DNA of 64,000 nt from Rhodococcus rhodochrous (GTDB taxonomy: Bacteria; Actinomycetota; Actinomycetes; Mycobacteriales; Mycobacteriaceae), in NCBI RefSeq assembly GCF_900187265.1, contig NZ_LT906450.1:1851444-1915443 (forward strand), given 5' to 3'. Below the pieces are notes generated by a model that saw only the letters and a list, made by a program, of their open reading frames with translations, did no database searches and was not told the origin of the DNA. The translations under genes were made by a program, and so were the position numbers. Shown in pieces: positions 18,503-27,200 of the stretch; the first letter of the stretch is position 1; every line of letters begins with the position of its first letter.

Positions 18503-19693
18503 GTGGACATGCACCGAGCGCAGAGCGAGTCGGTCGAACCACCGTCGTTGCTCCTCATCGAGGACGATCCGGGTGACGCGCTCATCGTGGAGGAACTCGT
18601 CGTCGACAGCGCCCCCGAGATGACCGTCGTGTGGGTACAGACACTTGCGCAGGCCCGCGACGAACTCGCCACATCGGCTCCCGACTGCGTACTTCTCGAC
18701 CTCCACCTGCCCGATGCGAGCGGGCTCGAAGCCGTTGCCCGCATCCAGGAGATCACAGATTCCGTCCCCATCGTCGTCCTCACCGGCCTCGCGGAGGAAC
18801 AGACCGGCCTCGCCGCGTTGTCCGTGGGCGCCCAGGACTATCTCGTCAAGGGACGTGTCGAACCCGATCTGTTCGGCCGCGCCGTCCGCTACGCCATCCA
18901 GCGAAAGCAGACCGAGATCGCGGCGGCCGAACTCCAGGCGAGCCAGCTGCACGCACAGGAGAACGCCCGACTCGAACGCGGACTGCTCCCGTCCCCGCTC
19001 CTGCGCAACGGTCAGGAGTTCGACGTCGTCTCCCGCTACCGCCCCGGCCGGTCGTCCGCTCTTCTCGGCGGCGACTTCTACGACGTCGTGCAGACCGACG
19101 ACGGCACCGTCCACGTTCTCATCGGCGACGTCTCCGGCCACGGCCCCGACGAGGCAGCCCTCGGCGTCGGGTTGCGCATCGCGTGGCGCACGCTCGTGCT
19201 CAGCGGGGTCGACGGCCCCCGCCGTTTGCACCAACTCGAGGAGATCCTCGTCGCGGAGCGCACGGAGAGTCGCTTCTTCGCCTCGATGACGAACCTCACG
19301 ATGTGTGCCGACCGCAGCACCGTCGAGGTCATGCGGGCCGGTCATCCCGGTCTGCTGCTCCGACATGGCGGAACCATCGACTGGGTCGAAGCGCCCGGTG
19401 GTCCGGCTCTCGGCCTGCTGCCGGGTGTGGCCACCTGGCCCGTCCACACGATGGAGTTGCCCGAGGACGGCGCGATCGTGCTGTTCACCGACGGATTGTT
19501 CGAGGGGCATCGCGGCGACGGCCCGGAACGACTCGGTGAGGAAGGACTCCTCGAGCTCGCGCGCGAACGCGCTCATCTGCCGGCCGCCGAGTTCACCGAC
19601 TCGCTGATCGACGGTGCCGAGAAACTCGCGGACAGTAGGGGAGGACTGTCCGACGACGTCGCAGTCGTCCACGTGCAATGGAACAGGAAGTGA
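18503..19693 (+). CDS. Receiver-PP2C phosphatase (RsbU-like response regulator)
   Basis: A 396-residue two-domain protein. An N-terminal receiver has the acidic pocket IEDDPGD, the phospho-acceptor Asp in LLDLHLPD (about residue 64) and the Lys in YLVKGRV. A short coiled-coil linker leads to a SpoIIE/RsbU-type PP2C domain with GGDFYDVV, IGDVSGHGPDEA, RAGHPGLLL and FTDGLFEG metal-binding motifs. It should dephosphorylate the divergent STAS protein when its receiver is phosphorylated. GTG at 18503 has GAGGGG 6 bases upstream; ATG at 18509 is the alternative. It is followed 10 bases later by the CHASE3 kinase gene. Confidence 0.92.
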   Translation: MDMHRAQSESVEPPSLLLIEDDPGDALIVEELVVDSAPEMTVVWVQTLAQARDELATSAPDCVLLDLHLPDASGLEAVARIQEITDSVPIVVLTGLAEEQTGLAALSVGAQDYLVKGRVEPDLFGRAVRYAIQRKQTEIAAAELQASQLHAQENARLERGLLPSPLLRNGQEFDVVSRYRPGRSSALLGGDFYDVVQTDDGTVHVLIGDVSGHGPDEAALGVGLRIAWRTLVLSGVDGPRRLHQLEEILVAERTESRFFASMTNLTMCADRSTVEVMRAGHPGLLLRHGGTIDWVEAPGGPALGLLPGVATWPVHTMELPEDGAIVLFTDGLFEGHRGDGPERLGEEGLLELARERAHLPAAEFTDSLIDGAEKLADSRGGLSDDVAVVHVQWNRK

Positions 19694-19703
19694 TCACCAC
19701 CGC

Positions 19704-21329
19704 ATGACGAACAACGACGCAACGGGGGAGGCGGGAGACGTGCGTCGTTCGCCGTCCCGCGGGCTGACGGTCCAGGGCTGGTTCCTCCTCGTACTGGGCG
19801 TGATGGGGCTGCTGGTCGTCGTCGGCACTGTGGTCGGCAGCCACTTCCTCCGTGAGACGACGGAGTACTCCAACTACGTGCGCGACCGAATCCAGCCCGC
19901 CCGCGTCGAGGCGTACCGGTTGCAGTCGGCGCTGATCAACCAGGAGACGGGCGCGCGGGGTTACATCCTCGCCGCCGACCCCGAGTTCCTCCGCCCCTAC
20001 GAGGACGGACGACGCGACGAGGAGGCCGCGGCCGCCGAGTTGCGTGCCCTCGTCGGCGACGAGGAGGACCTGATGGCGGATCTCGAAGCGATCGAAAGGC
20101 ACGCAGCGGAATGGCGGCGCGTGTACGCCGAACCCCTCATCTCCACTGTTGTGCCGGGAGAGCCCCGGTTCGTCGACCCCGCCGCCGTCGCAGCGGGGCG
20201 TGATGCCTTCGACAGGATCCGGGCCGCATTCGCCGTCCAGAACGCCGACCTCACGCAGGCCCGAGAAGACGGCATCGCCACCCTCGAGGACACCCGGACC
20301 ACGCGGGATCGCATCCTCGCCGGCATGGTCGTGGTCTTCCTCCTCACCGGCGTCGGTCTGGCCGTTCTGCTCCAGATGATCGTGGTCCGACCGATCCAGC
20401 GGCTGCGGCAGGCCTCGCGCAAGGTGGTCGCGGGGGAGAACTTCGACGTCGAGATCGAACCGCAGGGTCCCGCCGACATCCGGGCACTCGGCCGGGATGT
20501 CGAGGACATGCGTGAGCGGATCGTGCGCGAACTGCAGGTCGCGCACGAACGCGAGGAGCAACTCGAGAACCAGACGACGGAACTGCGACGCTCGAACTCC
20601 GAACTCGAACAGTTCGCCTACGTCGCCTCCCACGACCTGCAGGAGCCGCTCCGCAAGGTCGCGTCCTTCTGTCAGCTGCTCGAGAAGCGCTACGGCGACC
20701 AGCTCGACGAACGCGGCAGCCACTACATCGCCTTCGCGGTCGACGGCGCGAAGCGTATGCAGGTGCTCATCAACGACCTGTTGACCTTCTCGCGGGTCGG
20801 ACGAGTCAGCGACGCGCACGTCCGCACCGAACTGGACGTGACCCTCGACGCGGCCCTGACGAACATCTCCCAGGCGGTCGAGGAATCCGGGGCGAAGATC
20901 TCCCGGCCCGAGTCCCTGCCGACGATCGTGGGCGATCCCACACTGATGATCATGTTGTGGCAGAACCTGATCGGAAACGCGATCAAGTTCCGCCACGAGG
21001 ACCGGCCCGTGGAGATCCGGATCGACTGTGAGGAGATCGTCGACGAGGGTGACGAGTTCTGGCGATTCTCCGTGCAGGACAACGGAATCGGTATCGCCGA
21101 GGAGTTCGCCGACAAGGTCTTCGTGATCTTCCAGAGGCTGCACGGCCGGGACGTCTACACCGGCACCGGCATCGGCCTGGCGATCTGCCGCAAGATCGTC
21201 GAATACCACGGTGGAGAGATCTGGCTCGACCCGCAGTATCGGGACGGCAGTCGCTTCTGCTTTACGATGCCCAAGGCAGACGACAGCATGTCTGCAACCG
21301 AAGTCGCTCTGAAAGGGGCATCTGCATGA
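19704..21329 (+). CDS. CHASE3-HAMP sensor histidine kinase
   Basis: A 541-residue membrane kinase. Transmembrane segments lie at about residues 24-49 and 203-227 and enclose an extracytoplasmic CHASE3 domain (SALINQETGARGYILAADPE). HAMP, a coiled coil, HisKA with the phospho-acceptor His in ASHDLQEPLRKV (about 309) and HATPase with QNLIGNAIKFRH, VQDNGIGI and GTGIGLAICRKIVE follow. The QEPLRK H-box is the type found in phytochrome-like kinases paired with Rcp1-like receivers. Start ATG at 19704 has only a weak ribosome site. The stop overlaps the next receiver gene (ATGA). It may phosphorylate that receiver, the upstream receiver-PP2C, or both. Confidence 0.92.
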   Translation: MTNNDATGEAGDVRRSPSRGLTVQGWFLLVLGVMGLLVVVGTVVGSHFLRETTEYSNYVRDRIQPARVEAYRLQSALINQETGARGYILAADPEFLRPYEDGRRDEEAAAAELRALVGDEEDLMADLEAIERHAAEWRRVYAEPLISTVVPGEPRFVDPAAVAAGRDAFDRIRAAFAVQNADLTQAREDGIATLEDTRTTRDRILAGMVVVFLLTGVGLAVLLQMIVVRPIQRLRQASRKVVAGENFDVEIEPQGPADIRALGRDVEDMRERIVRELQVAHEREEQLENQTTELRRSNSELEQFAYVASHDLQEPLRKVASFCQLLEKRYGDQLDERGSHYIAFAVDGAKRMQVLINDLLTFSRVGRVSDAHVRTELDVTLDAALTNISQAVEESGAKISRPESLPTIVGDPTLMIMLWQNLIGNAIKFRHEDRPVEIRIDCEEIVDEGDEFWRFSVQDNGIGIAEEFADKVFVIFQRLHGRDVYTGTGIGLAICRKIVEYHGGEIWLDPQYRDGSRFCFTMPKADDSMSATEVALKGASA

Positions 21330-21766
21330 GCGTTTCCGGGCGGCCGATCGACGTCCTCCTCGTCGAGGACGACCCCGGCGACGAATTGATGACGCGCGAA
21401 GCGTTCGAGGACAACAAGATCGGAAACACCCTCCACGTGGTCCGCGACGGCGAGGAGGCACTCGACTTCCTCTACCGGCGCGGTCAGTACGAGAATGCCC
21501 CTCGGCCCGACCTGATCCTCCTCGACCTGAACCTGCCCAAGTACGACGGACGGCAGGTCCTCGAGCAGGTCAAGTCCGACTCCGACCTCACCGACATCCC
21601 CGTCGTGGTCCTCACCACCTCGGCAGCGGAAGAGGACATCCTCCGCAGCTACAAGCTGCACGCCAACGCGTACGTGACGAAGCCGGTCGACCTCGACCAG
21701 TTCATCCGCGCGGTGCGCCAGATCGACGAGTTCTTCGTCCAGGTGGTGCGCCTGCCGCGACGCTGA
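21326..21766 (+). CDS. Rcp1/CheY-like single-domain response regulator
   Basis: A 146-residue receiver with no output domain. Key residues: acidic pair in VEDDPGD, phospho-acceptor Asp in LLDLNLPK (about residue 67), Thr in VVLTTSA and Lys in YVTKPVDL. The FLYRRGQYENAPRPD insert is typical of Rcp1-type regulators paired with phytochrome-like kinases. ATGA overlap with the kinase gene implies coupled translation. It may be a phosphate shuttle or sink that competes with the upstream receiver-PP2C protein. Confidence 0.93.
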   Translation: MSVSGRPIDVLLVEDDPGDELMTREAFEDNKIGNTLHVVRDGEEALDFLYRRGQYENAPRPDLILLDLNLPKYDGRQVLEQVKSDSDLTDIPVVVLTTSAAEEDILRSYKLHANAYVTKPVDLDQFIRAVRQIDEFFVQVVRLPRR

Positions 21767-21787
21767 GCGCGCACGGTCACAGACGAA

Positions 21788-21822
21788 AATCGGGCGGATC
21801 CTTTCGAAGGATCCGCCCGATT
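21788..21822. terminator. Bidirectional hairpin terminator
   Basis: A perfect 16-bp stem, AATCGGGCGGATCCTT with its complement and a TCG loop, sits between the convergent receiver and DUF3817 genes. A-rich and T-containing flanks suit termination in both directions. Confidence 0.85.
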
Positions 21823-21843
21823 CGTGTCCGTGGAGGTTGCCGG

Positions 21844-22221
21844 TCAGACTCCGAAGTCGGCCTTCACCTGCTGGGTGCGCTTGTGCTCGACGAAGAAGGA
21901 CAGGAACGGGATGGTGCCCGCCAGGAGCGTCCACACCGTCCGGGCGATCGGCCAGCGCACCTTGATGGACAGGTCGAAGGTGAGGACCAGGTACACCGCG
22001 TACACCCAGCCGTGCACGATCGCGATCCAGGCCGGCACGTTCTCGACACCGATGATGTACTTGGCGACCATCTCACCGGTGAGGATGAGCAGCCAGATAC
22101 CGGTCGCGTAGGCGAGCACGCGGTAACGCAGAAGAGCGGACCGGATCTTCTTCCGGTCGGCCTCACTGACGACGCGCGGCGTGGTGGCCTGGCCGGACGC
22201 CTGCTCGGGGGTCGTGCTCAC
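21844..22221 (-). CDS. DUF3817 integral membrane protein
   Basis: A 125-residue protein with about three membrane segments: YATGIWLLILTGEMVAKYI, WIAIVHGWVYAVYLVLTF and WTLLAGTIPFLSFFVEHK. The last ends in the family-typical VEHKRTQQV. It corresponds to M. tuberculosis Rv1342c. The GTG start overlaps the stop of the upstream LprD-like gene as GTGA, so the two are translationally coupled. Molecular function is unknown. Confidence 0.88.
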   Translation of the reverse strand: MSTTPEQASGQATTPRVVSEADRKKIRSALLRYRVLAYATGIWLLILTGEMVAKYIIGVENVPAWIAIVHGWVYAVYLVLTFDLSIKVRWPIARTVWTLLAGTIPFLSFFVEHKRTQQVKADFGV

Positions 22222-22634
22222 TGAGCGCTCCTATCGGACCTGCGCGCCAGTTGCGCGAGGTACTCGTTGTACTCGTTGATCTGTTGTGCGTCGGGATCCG
22301 CGGCCTCCTGCTCGCGTGCCTCGGCGAGCGTGCGCGGTCGGGTGGGAAGAAGATCCTCGGGGATCTCGGTGGGCTCGTCCGAATCGGACGGGCGTCGTCC
22401 GCCGGTGCTCTCGGCTTCCTGCTCCTCCGCCTCGAGGCGGACGAAGCGCCGGTAGGCGTAGACGCAGAAGAAGGCGAACGCGGGCCACTGGAGGGCGTAG
22501 CCGAGATTCTGGTAGGTGCCGCCGACCGCTTCGAAACGGACCCACTGCCAGTAACCGAGGCCGAGGCATCCGGCCGCGGCCACCAGGACCAGGATGATCA
22601 GGGCCAACCGGCGGGGAGGGCGATGCTCGGACAC
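22218..22634 (-). CDS. lprD: LprD-like small lipoprotein/membrane protein
   Basis: A 138-residue protein with a basic N-terminus, a hydrophobic stretch ending in LVAAAGCLGLGYWQW, where the Cys fits a lipobox, and a second hydrophobic segment (YALQWPAFAFFCVYAYRRFV). The rest is an acidic cytoplasmic or surface tail ending in EYNEYLAQLARR. This arrangement and its place beside DUF3817 match Rv1343c (LprD). GTG at 22634 is chosen because homology begins there and GAGGG lies upstream. Function is unknown. Since the second segment would place the tail inside, lipidation is plausible but not certain. Confidence 0.78.
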   Translation of the reverse strand: MSEHRPPRRLALIILVLVAAAGCLGLGYWQWVRFEAVGGTYQNLGYALQWPAFAFFCVYAYRRFVRLEAEEQEAESTGGRRPSDSDEPTEIPEDLLPTRPRTLAEAREQEAADPDAQQINEYNEYLAQLARRSDRSAQ

Positions 22635-22706
22635 GCCCTCGACGGTACCCGAACGGTGCACCGACCTGCCAAGACCGGTCGGTGCACCGTGGGTGAGGTC
22701 ACGTGG

Positions 22707-22788
22707 TGCGCGAGGGGGGACTCGAACCCCCACGTCCTATGGACACTGCGTCCTAAGCGCAGCGCGTCTGCCGTTCCGCCACTCGCGC
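22707..22788 (-). tRNA. tRNA-Leu (anticodon TAG)
   Basis: The reverse strand folds as a class II tRNA. The acceptor is GCGCGAG/CTCGCGC plus A73, the anticodon stem CTGCG..CGCAG encloses CTTAGGA (anticodon TAG), the long variable arm is GTCC-ATA-GGAC, and the T arm has GGGGGTTCGAGTCCCCC. CCA is not encoded. It lies between the LprD-like gene and the HNH genes on the same strand. Confidence 0.95.
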
Positions 22789-22805
22789 GTCACGGACACA
22801 ATACG

Positions 22806-23303
22806 TCACGAGGACGGCTCTTCCCTACGGAAGGTGAAGCGGCGCCGCCCGGCCCAGGTCGGTGTCTGGGTGTGGCAGTTGGGGCACAGAAACCGGACGT
22901 TGTCGGGTCTCGAATCGTTGGGATTTCCGTCGATGTGGTCGACGTGGAAGACCAACGGCCGGCCGTACCAATATGGCTCCGTGCCGCAACCTTCGCATTC
23001 GTGTGGGCGACCGGACTCGATGAGAGCCCGACGCAGTAGATGAGGTTTGGTTCGTGGCGAGCCTGCCGGTGTCTCGACCAGGATCGTGGTCCAGTGCCGC
23101 TTCACCACAGGTCCACCCTGAACGGGAGGGCGGCCGGTGAAGTGGGACGTATCGATACCGAGTGCCCTGATCCTGCGGGTCAGATGCGTGTGATGTCCTC
23201 CGTTGGGTTTGAGACCGAAGTACCGCATGACGTCGGCGAAGTTGACGCAGCTGCGAACTGCCTCTTCGAGCATCTCCTTCGTGTACTTGACCGGTCGCGT
23301 CAC
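22806..23303 (-). CDS. Small HNH endonuclease, copy A
   Basis: A 165-residue HNH nuclease. The N-terminal half (VKYTKEMLEEAVRSCVNFADV, GGHHTHLTRRIRALGIDTSHF) looks like a small helical DNA-binding unit. The C-terminal half holds a zinc finger pair, CEGC and CPNC, around the nuclease core HVDHIDGNPNDSRPDNVRFL. All catalytic residues appear intact. The GTG start overlaps the stop of the paralogous gene upstream (GTGA). Substrate and role are unknown; homing-like, defence and repair roles are all possible. The stop lies 18 bases from the tRNA-Leu 5' end. Confidence 0.85.
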   Translation of the reverse strand: MTRPVKYTKEMLEEAVRSCVNFADVMRYFGLKPNGGHHTHLTRRIRALGIDTSHFTGRPPVQGGPVVKRHWTTILVETPAGSPRTKPHLLRRALIESGRPHECEGCGTEPYWYGRPLVFHVDHIDGNPNDSRPDNVRFLCPNCHTQTPTWAGRRRFTFRREEPSS

Positions 23304-23842
23304 CGTGTCCCCGCTTCCACCTCGATGCTCGACTCGGCTGGAGCCGCGTCGAGGGCTCGGATCGGTCGGTTGTGTCGGATCCTCCTGCCCCAGGTGGGTG
23401 TCTGGCTGTGGCAGTTGGGGCACAGGAAGCGGAGGTTCTCCGGACGGGAATCGTTCGGATTGCCGTCGATGTGGTCGACGTGCAGTGCGAGCGGCGATTT
23501 CCGCCATTCCGGACCGGTGCCGCAGTTCTCGCACCTGTGCGACCGCCCGGATTCGATGAGCGCTCGTCTGAGGCGGGCAGCTTCTCTGCGGTTGGAGCCG
23601 GCCGGTGAGACCGTGAGCACCTCCGACCAGTGCAGGCGGTTCCGAGGCGGTATCCCCTTCTGGTGGGCCATACCCCGGAAGTGGGACGTGTCGATTCCGT
23701 AGAGCTTGATTCGTCGGCTGATGTTGGCATGGTTGCCGCCGTCTTCGCGTAATCCGAATTGCCTCAACACGCCCGCGACGCTGGTCGCCTTCGCGACCGC
23801 CTCCTCGAGGACCTCCCGCGTGTACTTCACCCTTCTCCCCAC
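23300..23842 (-). CDS. Small HNH endonuclease, copy B
   Basis: A 180-residue paralogue of the next gene. It has the same layout: VKYTREVLEEAV and GGNHANISRRIKLYGIDTSHF, then CENC, HVDHIDGNPNDSRPENLRFL and CPNC, plus a divergent 25-residue tail. By eye the two proteins are identical at around half of aligned positions, with the HNH core nearly invariant, so they arose by tandem duplication and then diverged. GTG at 23842 is the only reasonable start; no strong ribosome site is seen. The gene is first in a two-gene operon read toward tRNA-Leu. Confidence 0.85.
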   Translation of the reverse strand: MGRRVKYTREVLEEAVAKATSVAGVLRQFGLREDGGNHANISRRIKLYGIDTSHFRGMAHQKGIPPRNRLHWSEVLTVSPAGSNRREAARLRRALIESGRSHRCENCGTGPEWRKSPLALHVDHIDGNPNDSRPENLRFLCPNCHSQTPTWGRRIRHNRPIRALDAAPAESSIEVEAGTR

Positions 23843-24243
23843 CGTGCCCCCTGTCGAATATTTGTTCGATTCGCCCGAAAGCTATCGCAGGGCGCCGACA
23901 CGTTTTCGATCTTGCGATGCACGATCCGCGACGGCCGTCAATGGGTAACGATTTGATAACGAAAAACGTGAGGGATTCCTCGGGTTCATGGACGTCCACG
24001 CATCGACGCAGCCAGGAGTGATTCCGGTTACCGACCAGTTACTTTCAAGCAGTCGTGTGAGGGAAATCACTGGTGGGGGAGGTGTCGAGCAAACTGCGCG
24101 AAACAAAACATGAGGAACCCCTCATGATTTTGTGCGAACCTTGGCGTGCCCGAACAGCGGACCACTAGTCCAGCAGCACACCGGCGCGCAGCGCTGACAC
24201 ACGAAGCCTCGACGCCGGGGTGTTCAGGAGAGGAACCACACGC
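23843..24243. other. Long non-coding region upstream of fas
   Basis: This 401-base spacer between the divergent HNH operon and fas carries no convincing gene. It is visibly richer in A and T than its surroundings (for example around 23930-23970 and 24050-24135). It contains a palindrome at 24109-24126 (listed separately) and a repeated TAACGA at about 23946-23962. It should hold the fas promoter, which I could not assign to exact hexamers. Confidence 0.6.
24109..24126. promoter_or_regulatory. Palindrome upstream of fas, candidate operator
   Basis: CATGAGG-AACC-CCTCATG is a perfect 7-bp inverted repeat. After one mismatch it is extended by AAA/TTT flanks. It lies 118 bases before the fas start. 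In mycobacteria fas is controlled by FasR, which binds inverted repeats upstream; whether this is such a site is inference. Confidence 0.4.
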
Positions 24244-27200
24244 GTGACGATCGACGAGACCACACCAGGCGACAACGGACGGAACTCGAAGGCATCACGA
24301 CGCACCACCGATCGGTCCACGGCAGCCGCTCCGGCCCGTGCCCTGGTCGACAAGCTCCTCGCGGGTGAGCCCTACGCGCTCGCATTCGGCGGCCAGGGAG
24401 CCCCCTGGCTGACCTCGCTCGAGGAGCTCAGCCGCGACAACGGACTCGAACCGGTCCTCACCGACCTGGTCAACCGCGCCACCGCGCACCTCGCCCCGGT
24501 CGCGAGCGACCTCGTCGTGGTCCGTCCGACGGGCTTCGACCCCGTCGCGTGGATCCTCGAGGCCGAACTCGCCGACGAGGACGACGCGCCCACCGGCCCC
24601 TCCGAAGCCGCTCTCACCTCCGCCGCCGTGTCGCTTCCCGGCGTCTTCCTCACTCAGGTCGCCGCACTGCGTGCGCTCGCGAACCAGGGCCTCGACGTCG
24701 ACTCCGTCGCGCCGAGTGCGGTCATCGGCCACTCGCAGGGCGTCCTCGCCGTCGAGTCCGTCGCCGCCGCCGGCCGCAAGGACGCCGAGATCCTCGCGAT
24801 CGCCCAGCTCATCGGTGCCGCCGCGACCCTCGTCGGACGTCGTCGCGGCCTGATCTCCGGCGCCGGCAAGTACCCGATGCTCGCCGTCGCCAACGTCGAC
24901 CCCGAGCGCCTGCGCGCGATCGTCGCCGAGGTCTTCGAGGGCCAGGATGCCGAGCGCAGCGCCGTCGTCGCGATCCGCAACGCCCGGCGTCGTGTCGTGC
25001 TGTCGGGCCCGCCCGCCGCCCTCGAGCGCGTGCAGCAGCGCTGTGAGCAGATCTCCGCCGCGGAGACCCGCGAGCGTGAGGCCAAGAAGCGCGGTGGCGC
25101 CGTGTTCTCCCCGACCTTCGAGCCCGTCGCGGCCGAGGTCGGCTTCCATCACCCCGCATTCGCGGATGCCGTGGAGCAGGTCGCCGACTGGGCCGCCCGC
25201 TGCGAGCTCGACGCCGAGCTCGCGCGCAGCCTGGCGCAGGCCATCCTCGTCGCCCCGATCGACTGGGTCGAGCAGGTCGACTCCGCCGTCGCGTCCGGTG
25301 CCTCGTGGATCCTCGACCTCGGCCCGGGGGAGCTCCTCACCCGCATGACCAGCTCGGGCCTGCGCGGTCAGGGCGTCGGCATCATCGCCGCCGCGACCCG
25401 CGGCGGTCAGCGCAACCTCCTCACCCCGGGCGCCGAGCCCGAGGTTCCGCGTGCCTGGTCGGAGTTCGCTCCGAAGCCGGCCGCGCTGCCCGACGGCCGC
25501 ATCGCCGTCGAGACGGCCTTCACCCGCCTGACGGGCCGTTCGCCGATCCTGCTCGCGGGCATGACCCCCACGACCGTCGATCCGAAGATCGTCGCCGCGG
25601 CCGCGAATGCCGGCCACTGGGCCGAGCTCGCCGGTGGCGGTCAGGTCACCGAGCAGATCTTCGCCGACCACGTCGCCGAGCTCACCGAGCTGCTCGAGCC
25701 GGGTCGCGCCGTCCAGTTCAACTCGATGTTCCTGGACCCCTACCTGTGGAAGCTGCACGTCGGCGGCAAGCGCCTCGTGCCCAAGGCCCGTGCGGCCGGT
25801 GCGCCCTTCGACGGCGTCGTCGTCACCGCCGGTATCCCGGAGCTCGACGAGGCCGTGCAGATCATCTCCGACCTGCGTGAGGCCGGCATCGAGCACGTTG
25901 CCTTCAAGCCGGGCACGGTCGCGCAGATCCGTTCGGTGATCCGCATCGCCAACGAGGTCCCGGACTACCCGGTCATCGCCCACATCGAGGGCGGCCGCGC
26001 CGGTGGTCACCACTCGTGGGAGGACCTCGACGACCTGCTCCTCGACACCTACGCCGAGCTGCGCACGCGCCCGAACCTGGTGCTGTGCGTCGGCGGTGGC
26101 ATCGGTACGCCGGAGAAGGCCGCCGACTACCTGACCGGTCGCTGGTCGACCGTCTACGGTTTCCCCGCGATGCCGCTCGACGGAATCCTCGTCGGCACCG
26201 CCGCGATGGCGACCCTCGAGGCCACCACGGCTCCCGAGGTCAAGCAGCTGCTCGTCGACACCCCCGGCACCCCCGACTGGGTCGCCGCCGGCACCGCGAC
26301 CGGCGGTATGGCCTCCGGCCGCAGCCAGCTCGGCGCCGACATCCACGAGATCGACAATGCTGCGTCGCGCACGGGTCGCCTCCTCGACGAGGTCGCCGGT
26401 GACGCCGATGCCGTGGCCGCCCGCCGCGACGAGATCATCGAGGCCCTGAACGGAACGGCGAAGCCGTACTTCGGTGACCTCGACACCATGACCTACCTGC
26501 AGTGGCTCGAGCGTTACCTCGAGCTGGCCGTCGGTGCGGACAACGGCGCCGAGTTCGATTGCGGCACCGACCTCGCGGACGTCCTCGCCGAGGCGCACAC
26601 CAGCCCGTGGCTGGACGTGTCCTGGCGTGAGCGTTTCCGCGACATGCTGCAGCGCGCCGAGGCACGCCTGCATCCCGTCTGCCGGGGCCCGATCCCGACC
26701 CTGTTCGACGACGACGCGGTGCTCGAGCGTCCGTACGCCGCGATCAAGTCGCTGCTCGCGCAGTACCCCGACGCGGGCGAGGTCGTGCTGCATCCCGCCG
26801 ACGTACCGTTCTTCGTGTCGCTGTGCCGCACGCCCGGCAAGCCCGTGAACTTCGTTCCGGTCGTCGACCAGGACGTGCGTCGCTGGTGGCGTTCGGATTC
26901 GCTGTGGCAGGCCCACGATCCGCGGTACTCCGCAGACCAGGTCTGCGTCATCCCCGGCACCGTCGCCGTCGCCGGTATCACCCGCGTCGACGAGCCGGTC
27001 GGTGAACTCCTCGACCGCTTCGAGAAGGCCACGGCCGACGAGCTCGTCGCCGAGGGCGTGGAGCCGGTCGAGCTCGCCGCGCGTCGCCACCGCGACATCG
27101 CGCCGGGTCTGCTCGACGCCGTGCTGTCCTCGCCCGACGTCTCGTGGGCGGGTCGCCAGACCCGCAACCCGATCCACCGTCTCGGTGATCTGGACGAGTG

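Noticed and set aside
22690-22800. tRNA-Leu as an integration site for a genomic island
   Set aside because: I found no second copy of the tRNA 3' end, no integrase and no mobility genes between the tRNA and fas, so an island cannot be claimed.
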